Assembly: GCA_046049545.1 (NCBI GenBank)
Contig: JBJORF010000008.1
Coordinates: 55,972-119,971 of the forward strand
Reading direction: 5' to 3'
DNA from: Romeriopsis sp046049545
Lineage (GTDB): Bacteria > Cyanobacteriota > Cyanobacteriia > Leptolyngbyales > Leptolyngbyaceae
DNA length: 64,000 nucleotides
Below the pieces are notes generated by a model. The model saw only the letters and a program-made list of their open reading frames with translations, was not told where the DNA came from and made no database searches. Shown here one piece after another: positions 1 through 7,160 of this stretch. The number at the start of each line of letters is the position of its first letter. Position 1 is the first letter of the stretch. A program made the position numbers and the translations under genes.

Positions 1-906
1 TGGACATCGGCATCACTGCCTGAAGCCGTCATCAGCACCACACCAGAGCAAGTCATCACCCAAATCGGCACCGTCGATCCTGGCCATTACGACTACGCCA
101 AGGGCTTACTGGCCCAGATTCCGAGTGATTTACGATCGACCCTCCGCGATCCCCACCAAGCCCCGCGCCTGATCTATGCCCTGATGCTCGATCGGGAAAA
201 TCCCTTCACCGCCCAAGCCCAAACCGACTATCTGCGCCAAATCGAAGATGCCGCAGGCGTTGAGCAAGTGCTGCAATTCCAGACCCAACTCAATCGCCTC
301 GATCGACGCGTAGACCTACCACTCGTCGATCTCGCCATCGCCGCCCTGCGACAAAAACCGCCCCAGGACTGCCAGCGCATTCTGAAAGCCGTCCATGAAC
401 TGGCCAAAGTCGATGGCCAATGGAGCCTCGCCGAGTTTGTCACCTGCCTTGTCCTCCAGCATCGTCTCCAGCCCCACATCACCCAAAGCGCCACACCCCC
501 CGCGATCGCCTACAAAGACATCGCCCCCGTTTGGGACAACTGCCTCCAACTGATCAGCGCCCTCGCCAAAGTCGGTAACCCTGACCCGAAAAACGCCGAA
601 TTCGCCTTCCGATCGGGCCTCGCTCGCCTCCCCGGAGCGACGCAAAATCCCATCCCCGCTGCGCTTCCCACCTGCAACCTGCTCGAACTGCGCCAAACCC
701 TCGACAAACTCCGCCTCGTCAGCCCCAAACTCAAACAGGGCATCGTCGATGCCTGCTCCCAAACCGTTCTGATCGACCAACAAGTCACCGCCAAAGAGGC
801 CGACCTGCTGCGCGCGATCGTGATCCTACTGGACTGCCCCATTCCCCCCTTCCTCGACCACGCCAAAATCCCCAACCCACCTCAAAAACAATCCATCTCG
901 GGTTAG
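1..906 (+). CDS. C-terminal part of an M48-family metallopeptidase-like protein (5' end cut by window)
   Basis: The reading frame is already open at base 1 and runs 301 codons to a TAG at 904-906, so the start and the expected HExxH zinc site lie upstream of the window. What remains resembles the helical tail of cyanobacterial and proteobacterial M48 peptidases, which follows the membrane peptidase domain. Family-like features are a PSDLRSTLRDP stretch, then RLIYALMLD, then DLPLVDLAIAALRQKPPQ and a short helical module beginning KVDGQWSLAEF. The family is a set of membrane-bound zinc proteases thought to act in protein quality control. The tail is not catalytic, so the assignment rests on its pattern alone. 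It could instead be a free-standing TerB-like helical protein. The next gene on the strand, sqdB, starts 153 bases later and is probably independent. Confidence 0.6.
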   Translation, partial: WTSASLPEAVISTTPEQVITQIGTVDPGHYDYAKGLLAQIPSDLRSTLRDPHQAPRLIYALMLDRENPFTAQAQTDYLRQIEDAAGVEQVLQFQTQLNRLDRRVDLPLVDLAIAALRQKPPQDCQRILKAVHELAKVDGQWSLAEFVTCLVLQHRLQPHITQSATPPAIAYKDIAPVWDNCLQLISALAKVGNPDPKNAEFAFRSGLARLPGATQNPIPAALPTCNLLELRQTLDKLRLVSPKLKQGIVDACSQTVLIDQQVTAKEADLLRAIVILLDCPIPPFLDHAKIPNPPQKQSISG

Positions 907-1059
907 ATGACAAAACCTTTAATTCATCGATCGTTTAACTTGCCTTAACCCAAAGCCAATCAGCATCGGGAAAAGCTCGAATCTTGTCGCCAAGCGGAGG
1001 CCAAAACCTGGTAGATTTGGCAACGAATACCGCAGCACAGAAATTTCCCGATTATTCCC

Positions 1060-2208
1060 ATGAGAGTCCTTGTTATTGGTGGCGATGGTTATTGTGGTTG
1101 GGCGACGGCGCTCTATCTGTCGAATCGGGGCCATGAAGTGGCTATCCTCGACAGTTTGGTGCGGCGGCATTGGGATGCCCAGCTTCAGATCGGCACCCTC
1201 ACCCCGATCGCCCCGATCCAGCAGCGATTACAGCGGTGGCAAGACCTCACTGGGAAAAAAATCGACCTGTTCGTGGGTGACATCTGTGACTACAGCTTTT
1301 TGATCAACTCAATGCGGCAGTTCAAGCCGGATGCGATCGTCCACTTCGGCGAACAGCGATCGGCCCCCTTCTCGATGATCGATCGTGAGCATGCCGTCCT
1401 GACCCAAAGCAACAACGTCATCGGCAACCTCAACATCCTCTACGCGATCAAAGAGGAATTTCCTGACTGCCACCTGGTCAAACTCGGCACCATGGGCGAA
1501 TATGGCACCCCGAACATCGACATCGAAGAAGGCTACATCACGATCGAGCACAACGGTCGCAAAGACACCCTCCCCTACCCCAAACAGCCCGGCTCCTTCT
1601 ACCACCTCTCCAAAGTTCACGATACCCACAACATCCACTTCGCCTGCCGCGTCTGGGGTTTGCGGGCCACGGATTTGAACCAAGGCATCGTCTACGGTGT
1701 CTTGACCGAAGAAACGGGCATGGACGAACTGCTAATCAACCGACTCGACTACGACGGCATCTTCGGCACCGCCCTGAACCGTTTCTGCATCCAAGCCGCG
1801 ATCGGGCATCCTCTCACCGTCTATGGCAAAGGCACCCAAACCCGTGCCCTGCTGGATATTCGCGACACCATCCGCTGCGTTGAGATTGCGATTAATAGTC
1901 CCGCCGATCGGGGCGAATTCCGGGTCTTCAACCAATTCACCGAGCAGTTCAGCATCAACGACCTCGCCCACAAAGTCCAAGAAGCCGGAACCGCGATCGG
2001 CCTCAAAGTCGAAGTCAACGAAATCGAGAACCCCCGCGTCGAACTGGAAGAGCATTACTTCAACGCGAAAAACACCAAGCTGATCGATCTGGGTTTACAG
2101 CCCCATTATTTATCGGATTCGCTGTTGGATTCATTGCTCAATTTCGCGACCAAGTACAAGGATCGCGTGGACATGAACGAAATCTTGCCCAAGGTGAAAT
2201 GGAAATAA
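1060..2208 (+). CDS. sqdB: UDP-sulfoquinovose synthase SqdB
   Basis: This 382-residue protein makes UDP-sulfoquinovose from UDP-glucose and sulfite in the cytoplasm, the first committed step of sulfolipid (SQDG) synthesis for thylakoid membranes. It is an extended short-chain dehydrogenase. The NAD-binding loop GGDGYCGW is at residues 7-14. The catalytic set is visible as Thr144 in KLGTMGEYG and Tyr181/Lys185 in FYHLSKVHD. Length matches known SqdB proteins. The ATG at 1060 begins directly with the Rossmann strand MRVLVIGG. The partner gene sqdX follows after 176 bases on the same strand, but that gap holds an inverted repeat, so co-transcription is uncertain. Identification is firm. Confidence 0.97.
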   Translation: MRVLVIGGDGYCGWATALYLSNRGHEVAILDSLVRRHWDAQLQIGTLTPIAPIQQRLQRWQDLTGKKIDLFVGDICDYSFLINSMRQFKPDAIVHFGEQRSAPFSMIDREHAVLTQSNNVIGNLNILYAIKEEFPDCHLVKLGTMGEYGTPNIDIEEGYITIEHNGRKDTLPYPKQPGSFYHLSKVHDTHNIHFACRVWGLRATDLNQGIVYGVLTEETGMDELLINRLDYDGIFGTALNRFCIQAAIGHPLTVYGKGTQTRALLDIRDTIRCVEIAINSPADRGEFRVFNQFTEQFSINDLAHKVQEAGTAIGLKVEVNEIENPRVELEEHYFNAKNTKLIDLGLQPHYLSDSLLDSLLNFATKYKDRVDMNEILPKVKWK

Positions 2209-2214
2209 CCCACC

Positions 2215-2375
2215 CCGTAGGGGCGCGCATCCCGCGCCCACCGACCCATCCCGCACCCACCCGCACCGCCACCCACCAAAATGGCCGATCGCGGGTTGAA
2301 TTGCCCGATCGATCACCCCTGGTCGATCGGGGGTCATTGCGATAGATTAAGGGCGCGGAAAGCGCGCCCCTACGG
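2215..2375. repeat. Inverted pair of palindromic repeat family A in the sqdB-sqdX gap
   Basis: A 14-base arm CCGTAGGGGCGCGC at 2215-2228 is repeated exactly, in inverted orientation, at 2362-2375. The similarity extends inward with a few mismatches to about 25 bases per copy. Each copy is itself a small palindrome of GGGCGCG and CGCGCCC around a short loop. The same family recurs near 19.9 kb. The pair fills nearly the whole space between sqdB and sqdX and ends only nine bases before the sqdX start codon, so it may act as an attenuating hairpin. Confidence 0.8.
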
Positions 2376-2384
2376 ATACAACCT

Positions 2385-3512
2385 ATGCGAATCGCTCTCT
2401 TCACCGAAACCTACCTCCCCAAAATCGACGGCATCGTTACCCGCCTCAAACACACCGTCACCCACCTCCACCGCCAAGGCCACACCGTCCAAGTCTTCTG
2501 CCCCGACTACGGCCTCACCGAATATAACAACGTCCCGATCGTCGGCATCCCCGGCTTCCCCCTCCCTCTCTACCCCGAACTCAAACTCGCCCTTCCCCGG
2601 CCCGCGATCGGCAAAGCCCTCAAAGCCTTCAACCCCGATCTGATCCATGTGGTAAACCCCGCCGTCATCGGCCTCGCCGGGGTCCACTACGCCCGTAAGT
2701 GGCAGCTCCCCCTCCTCGCCTCCTATCACACCCACCTCCCCTCCTACCTCAAGCACTACAAACTCGCCGCCCTCGAACCGCTCCTCTGGAACCTCCTCAA
2801 AACCGTCCACAACCAAGCCCAACTCAATCTCTGCACCTCCACCGCCATGGTCGAAACCCTCACCGCCAAGGGCATCGATCGCACCGACCTCTGGCAGCGC
2901 GGTGTGGACACCGAAACCTTCCGCCCGGAACTGGCCAGCGCGGAAATGCGCGATCGGCTCTCCCAAGGCCATCCCGAAGCCCCCCTACTGCTCTACGTCG
3001 GTCGCCTCTCCGCCGAAAAAGAAGTCGACCGGATCAAAGCCGTCCTCACTGCCATCCCCAACGCCCGCCTCGCCCTCATCGGCAACGGCCCCGCCCGCAC
3101 CCAGCTCGAACAACACTTCGCCGATACCAACACCCACTTCGTCGGCTACCTCCAAGGCGAAGAACTCGGCAGCGCCTACGCTAGCGTCGATGCCTTCATC
3201 TTCCCCTCCCGCACCGAAACCCTCGGTCTTGTCCTCCTCGAAGCCATGGCCGCTGGCTGTCCCGTCATCGCTGCCAACGCGGGCGGTATCCCCGACATCG
3301 TCACCCACGGCGAAAACGGCTTCCTCTTCAATCCCACCGATCCCAACGGTGCTATCACCGCCACCCAAGCCTTATTTGCTGACCCCGAGGCCCGATCGCA
3401 CCTCCGCACTAACGCCCGTGCCGAAGCCGATCGTTGGAGCTGGGCCGCCGCCACCCAGCAACTGACCGGGTTTTATCAACAGCTTACTGGGGAAAACCCA
3501 ACTGGAACTTAG
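2385..3512 (+). CDS. sqdX: Sulfolipid synthase SqdX (GT4 glycosyltransferase)
   Basis: This 375-residue GT4 enzyme transfers sulfoquinovose from UDP-sulfoquinovose to diacylglycerol, completing SQDG synthesis at the membrane. The N-terminus RIALFTETYLPKIDGIVTRL is typical of SqdX and related GT4 lipid glycosyltransferases. The C-terminal nucleotide-binding half carries the E-x7-E motif in FPSRTETLGLVLLEAMAAGC at about residues 273-292. Its place directly behind sqdB is the usual cyanobacterial arrangement. The ATG at 2385 is chosen because the conserved N-terminus begins there; no strong ribosome binding site is visible because the repeat runs to within nine bases. The gene is very rich in C at third codon positions. 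It stops two bases short of the convergent small gene. Confidence 0.94.
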   Translation: MRIALFTETYLPKIDGIVTRLKHTVTHLHRQGHTVQVFCPDYGLTEYNNVPIVGIPGFPLPLYPELKLALPRPAIGKALKAFNPDLIHVVNPAVIGLAGVHYARKWQLPLLASYHTHLPSYLKHYKLAALEPLLWNLLKTVHNQAQLNLCTSTAMVETLTAKGIDRTDLWQRGVDTETFRPELASAEMRDRLSQGHPEAPLLLYVGRLSAEKEVDRIKAVLTAIPNARLALIGNGPARTQLEQHFADTNTHFVGYLQGEELGSAYASVDAFIFPSRTETLGLVLLEAMAAGCPVIAANAGGIPDIVTHGENGFLFNPTDPNGAITATQALFADPEARSHLRTNARAEADRWSWAAATQQLTGFYQQLTGENPTGT

Positions 3513-3514
3513 CT

Positions 3515-3769
3515 TTACGCATTCGTCGGCACCATCAACCCGCGTCGAATCGCCTCAACCAACGCATCCGTCCGCCACAGCCAAGCCTCACTATAAGCCT
3601 GCAATAATTCCCCCAGTTCCGTTGGCTCATTATCCGTCAGCGTTCCGGCACGCTGCTTCGCCGACAGCAATGCCAACCGCGCCGTCTGCGCTGCGGGCAA
3701 CTTCGCATTCGCCAACTCAAGAATCGCCCGATCGGAGAGTTGAGCAACGGGCAGCAATGGGTCAATCAT
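3515..3769 (-). CDS. Small conserved hypothetical protein, 84 aa
   Basis: The product is a small, probably all-helical soluble protein. It has the pattern LSDRAILELANAKLPAAQ, then TLTDNEPTELGELLQAY, then LVEAIRRGL near the end. I recall similar short proteins of unknown function in cyanobacteria and Chloroflexi that share the L-x-E-L-LQxY and the terminal A(I/V)RRGL. There are no Cys or His metal sites and no signal peptide. The gene is convergent with sqdX, their stop codons being two bases apart, and it is followed upstream by the ABC permease on the same strand. No function is proposed. Confidence 0.6.
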   Translation of the reverse strand: MIDPLLPVAQLSDRAILELANAKLPAAQTARLALLSAKQRAGTLTDNEPTELGELLQAYSEAWLWRTDALVEAIRRGLMVPTNA

Positions 3770-3814
3770 AGGAAAAATTCGCTGGAAAATTACACTGCGG
3801 GAACATGGGCAGAA

Positions 3815-4699
3815 CTACCGCTGTCGCTTCTCCGTCAACTCACTCAACCCCTCACCCAACAGCGACAACCCCACCACCATTACCGTCATCGCTAACCCCG
3901 GAAACAGCGCCGTCCACCACACGCCCCCTGTCGCCAACGCATCCAACGCCTGCCGCAAATCCTGTCCCCACTCCGCCACCTCATCCGGCAACCCCAACCC
4001 CAAAAAGCCTAATCCCCCTAACGTCAGCACCGCATCCGCCGCATTCAACGTCAAAATCACCGGCACACTCTGAATCACATTCTGCGCCAGATACCGCCAC
4101 AGCACCCGCCAAGTCGAAGCCCCCATCGCCTGCGCCGCCTCAACAAACACCTCCGTCTTCACACTGATCGTTTGGTTTCGCACCACCCGAAAATACTGCG
4201 GAATATAAGCAATACTCAACGCCAGCGCCGCATTCAGCACCCCTCGGCCCACCACAAACGCCAACGTCACCGACAGCAGCAGCCCCGGCAGTGTGTAGAT
4301 CGTATCCATCATGAACAGCAGCACCCGATCGAGATTCCCGCCCAGATAGCCACTCACCATCCCCAGCGGCACCCCGATCGCCAAACTCAACACCGTCGCC
4401 AGCAGCACCACCTGCACCGCCGCCTGCGACCCAAACACCGTCCGACTGAACACGTCATACCCCAACCGCGTCGTCCCAAACCAATGCCCCCCCGAAGGCG
4501 GCTGATGCGGCGGATTACTCAAAAACTCACTCGGGTTCTGCAACAGCCCGATCGCCTGAAACAACGGCGCAATCACCGCCAACCCGACAAATCCCAGCGT
4601 CATCCAAGCCCCCAGCCAGGTCAGCTTCTGGGAGAGGGAAGGCCGATCGGGCCGCTTCAGCAGTCCAAGCAAGGGGTTCAACACACGGGATGCAGCCAT
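3815..4699 (-). CDS. ABC transporter permease, DppC/OppC type
   Basis: The protein is an inner-membrane permease subunit of the peptide/nickel-type ABC importers. It shows an N-terminal transmembrane segment, a periplasmic stretch with HWFGTTRLGYDVFSRTVFG (characteristic of DppC-like permeases), and about five further hydrophobic segments. The cytoplasmic EAA-loop, which docks the ATPase, is AAQAMGASTWRVLWRYLAQN. The start is placed at the ATG at 4699 (MAASRV); the frame continues upstream only to a TTG at 4732. No binding protein, DppB-type permease or ATPase lies next to it, so it must work with subunits encoded elsewhere. That is common in cyanobacteria. The substrate cannot be read from the sequence. 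Confidence 0.88.
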   Translation of the reverse strand: MAASRVLNPLLGLLKRPDRPSLSQKLTWLGAWMTLGFVGLAVIAPLFQAIGLLQNPSEFLSNPPHQPPSGGHWFGTTRLGYDVFSRTVFGSQAAVQVVLLATVLSLAIGVPLGMVSGYLGGNLDRVLLFMMDTIYTLPGLLLSVTLAFVVGRGVLNAALALSIAYIPQYFRVVRNQTISVKTEVFVEAAQAMGASTWRVLWRYLAQNVIQSVPVILTLNAADAVLTLGGLGFLGLGLPDEVAEWGQDLRQALDALATGGVWWTALFPGLAMTVMVVGLSLLGEGLSELTEKRQR

Positions 4700-4876
4700 A
4701 GGGAGAGTCCAGTCACAGCAAGAATCTAGCAACCACCATACCGAAACCCGCGATCGACAGCAACGGCCGGACGGAACACAGCCTCAAGGAATTCATCCCA
4801 AAGATCACGCCGCGTATAAAATGAACAAAACCAATCGCCATAGCCGATGACCTAGCGCGATCGGTTCTATTCCAGG

Positions 4877-4914
4877 TACCGTATTCTTCCAGAAACAGCC
4901 TGCACGATACGGTA
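4877..4914. repeat. Short inverted repeat upstream of the methyltransferase gene
   Basis: TACCGTAT at 4877-4884 is repeated exactly inverted as ATACGGTA at 4907-4914, with 22 bases between. It lies in the 290-base gap between the divergent permease and methyltransferase genes and could be an operator or a weak hairpin. Nothing else marks its role. Confidence 0.35.
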
Positions 4915-4989
4915 ATTGTGACCCTATAGCTGGGCATATTCACTGCGTAAGTCATATTTGTACCCCCTTAACCTGAGGAAATTGCCCAG

Positions 4990-6342
4990 ATGAGCAGTCT
5001 CATTGAGAATAAACTGGAACAACTGCGACAGCATTTCAATGCGGCACCATATTTAAATTTCCCCATTGAAAAAGTTCCCGAGCACCCTAAAGAACTCTGT
5101 CCTTATGATATTACAACCGCATTCTATCGCCGAGATCGGCGCGTGATAGACACTCAGGATCGGATCATTCTTGATGCTGGATGCGGGACAGGTTATAAAT
5201 CTTTGGCTTTAGCCAAGGCCAATCCTGGGGCAAAAATTGTTGGTGTTGATCTTTCGGACACATCTGTTGAGATGTCTCGGCAAAGGCTGAATTATCAGCA
5301 AATTGAGAATTGTGAGTTTCATGCAATGCCACTTGAACGGATTGCGGAACTGGGGATCAAGTTCGACTATATCAACTGCGATGAGGTTCTATATCTTGTG
5401 CCTGATCCGATCGCGGGATTGCGAGCCATGCAATCTGTGCTGAAGCCGGATGGGATAATCCGAGTGAACTATCACAGTGAATATGGCCGCCGCCTGTTTC
5501 GATCAGCCCAAAATTTATTTGCGAAGTTGGGCTGTATGCAAGGAACGCCGAACACTGACGAAATTGCATTGGTGCGTCAAACAATGGAAGCCATGCATCA
5601 TGATGTGACTTTGAAATTAATTTGGTCACGGAGCTGCCTAGAAGATGATGAAACGATTCTGGCAAACTTTTTGCTTCAGAATGATAAAAGCTGGTCAGTC
5701 GAAGAGTTTCTGGCCAGCTTACACAGTGCTAACCTCAGCTTTTACAGCATGGTCGAGTGGTGGGAATGGGAGTTACTGGGTTTATTTGATATTGACGAAC
5801 TACCGTTTGAAGCGATTATGCAGATCGCAGAGCTCTCCCAAGAAGACCATCTAATTCTTTGTGAATCCACACATTGGCAACGACGACTGTTGGATCTGTG
5901 GTGCGGTCATCCTCAGGACCATGTATCAAGCTCACCTGCTGAAGACTGGTCTAAGTCAGTCCTATTTTCTTCAATGATCCATTTTCACCCGCGTTTGCGC
6001 TGCGATCCAATATTTCAGGATGACTTACGGGACTGTGCTGTAACCGGAAAGATGCTCGACCTCAGCTTCTATTTGCGTCCCAACCAGATCAAGCCTGAAG
6101 CCGTCTTAATCGATAGCATGACTGCTAGTATTTTCCTGCCACTGTTAGAACGTGCTCATCAGGTTCAAGACTTGGTGCATCGCTGGACACATCTGCGGCC
6201 GATCAATCCAGTCACCATGGAGCCCAGCACGCCGGAAGATGCCTTCGAGGCACTACAGCAGATTGTGATGCATCTCGAAAACCTCGGCTACATAATGCTT
6301 GAGGACACTCTATCGACAAACCCGAAAACTTTTTTGGGATGA
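4990..6342 (+). CDS. Class I SAM-dependent methyltransferase next to prepilin gene
   Basis: This 450-residue protein has a SAM-binding Rossmann domain in its first half. Motif I is LDAGCGTGYKSL at about residues 61-72, the acidic ribose-binding residue is in IVGVDLS near 83-89, and motif IV is FDYINCDEVLY. The second half, after about residue 200, is a long extension with no domain I recognise; it is rich in acidic and aromatic residues and may bind the substrate. A likely ribosome binding site GAGGAAAT precedes the ATG. The gene heads a block of pilin and glycosyltransferase genes and shares their lower GC content, so a modified surface protein or sugar is a reasonable substrate. That is inference from context only. 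Confidence 0.82.
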   Translation: MSSLIENKLEQLRQHFNAAPYLNFPIEKVPEHPKELCPYDITTAFYRRDRRVIDTQDRIILDAGCGTGYKSLALAKANPGAKIVGVDLSDTSVEMSRQRLNYQQIENCEFHAMPLERIAELGIKFDYINCDEVLYLVPDPIAGLRAMQSVLKPDGIIRVNYHSEYGRRLFRSAQNLFAKLGCMQGTPNTDEIALVRQTMEAMHHDVTLKLIWSRSCLEDDETILANFLLQNDKSWSVEEFLASLHSANLSFYSMVEWWEWELLGLFDIDELPFEAIMQIAELSQEDHLILCESTHWQRRLLDLWCGHPQDHVSSSPAEDWSKSVLFSSMIHFHPRLRCDPIFQDDLRDCAVTGKMLDLSFYLRPNQIKPEAVLIDSMTASIFLPLLERAHQVQDLVHRWTHLRPINPVTMEPSTPEDAFEALQQIVMHLENLGYIMLEDTLSTNPKTFLG

Positions 6343-6428
6343 GGTGATAGGAAAAATGTCAGGAGTGGGCAGGTTATAGATAGGAGTTTGAAGTCCAACA
6401 AATCTGCACCTTAAGGAGATACGTCTCA

Positions 6429-6965
6429 ATGAAATCTGATCTGCAAGTGAAGTTTCTCAGCTACATGACTAGCCGCAAGAAGGGCGAAGGTTTCACCCTG
6501 ATCGAATTGTTGGTTGTCATCATCATTATCGGTATTTTGGCGGCGATTGCACTGCCTTCCTTCCTGAACCAAGCGAACAAAGCAAAGCAATCCGAAGCAA
6601 AGAACTACGTCGGCACCTTGGTGCGGACTCAGCAGGCTTTCTACTTGGAAAAATCTGGGTTTGCGACTTCGTTTGAACAGTTGGCAAAGCCCGTGCCTAG
6701 CGATACTACTAACTATGGCTACACCATCACTGGTGGTGGTTCTAACGCAACTAGCGTGAGTGTTTTAGGTACTTCCAAGAAAGTTGCTCTCAAAGGCTAT
6801 GGCGGTGCTACTGTTGTGACCCAAAGCGGTAGTGCTAGTGAAGCGAACTCTGTGGGCGGTGTTTGCGAAGCAAACGTTGCTGGTACTGGCGCTCCTCCCA
6901 CACCGACATTCAATGCTTCTGGCACAGCGGATTGTGGTACTAACGGTACTTCCTTGGGGACATAA
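6429..6965 (+). CDS. Type IV prepilin-like protein (PilA family)
   Basis: This 178-residue protein is a type IV pilin precursor or pseudopilin. A 21-residue positively charged leader ends KKGEG, followed by mature Phe and the sequence FTLIELLVVIIIIGILAAIA. Prepilin peptidase PilD would cut after Gly21 and methylate Phe22; Glu26 is the conserved mature Glu5. The hydrophobic helix is followed by a polar helix (NQANKAKQSEAKNY), a globular part rich in Gly, Ser, Thr and Asn, and a C-terminal pair Cys146 and Cys169 that can close a D-loop. A strong AAGGAG site lies ten bases before the ATG, and a terminator follows. The many exposed Ser and Thr residues would suit O-glycosylation by the adjacent transferases. 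That link is inferred. Confidence 0.93.
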   Translation: MKSDLQVKFLSYMTSRKKGEGFTLIELLVVIIIIGILAAIALPSFLNQANKAKQSEAKNYVGTLVRTQQAFYLEKSGFATSFEQLAKPVPSDTTNYGYTITGGGSNATSVSVLGTSKKVALKGYGGATVVTQSGSASEANSVGGVCEANVAGTGAPPTPTFNASGTADCGTNGTSLGT

Positions 6966-6997
6966 TCTCACTTAGCCTCTGTTTAAGTCTTTTAAGT

Positions 6998-7029
6998 ATG
7001 GACAGCAACTTCGGTGGCTGTCCATTTTT
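6998..7029 (+). terminator. Rho-independent terminator after the prepilin gene
   Basis: A perfect 9-base stem ATGGACAGC (6998-7006) and GCTGTCCAT (7017-7025) encloses a 10-base loop and runs into five T residues. It lies 33 bases after the prepilin stop, so the prepilin is probably a separate, abundant transcript. Confidence 0.85.
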
Positions 7030-7102
7030 GCAGCAATCTAGTAGATTGCAACCCAGTAGGGATTGGAACCAAGTAGACAATGTTTCAGAACATGATTTCG
7101 TT

Positions 7103-7140
7103 GGCATACTAAGGAAGGCATATGTTTTCCTTAGTATGTC
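7103..7140 (+). promoter_or_regulatory. Hairpin over the upstream start region of the SPINDLY-like gene
   Basis: CATACTAAGGAA at 7105-7116 is repeated exactly inverted at 7127-7138, giving a 12-base stem with a 10-base loop GGCATATGTT. One wobble and one more pair extend the base. The left arm contains AAGGAAGG, a good ribosome binding site, and the loop contains the ATG at 7122. In RNA this would hide a start region. It may regulate translation, or it may mean that translation really starts downstream. It is not followed by a T run, so it is not a standard terminator. Confidence 0.6.
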
Positions 7141-7160
7141 TTCCTTATGATTGCTGCACT

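Noticed and set aside
2370..2972. 200-codon minus-strand frame opposite sqdX
   Set aside because: It is a shadow of the C-rich sqdX gene with Gly/Glu/Val bias and no motif.
4713..4955. 80-codon minus-strand frame upstream of the ABC permease
   Set aside because: It has no ribosome binding site or recognised motif and overlaps the start region of the permease.
7122..7160. ATG at 7122 as the start of the first SPINDLY-like protein
   Set aside because: Its leader MFSLVCLPYDCCT has no counterpart in the paralogue and its ribosome binding site is in a stable hairpin. The downstream start at 7161 is preferred.
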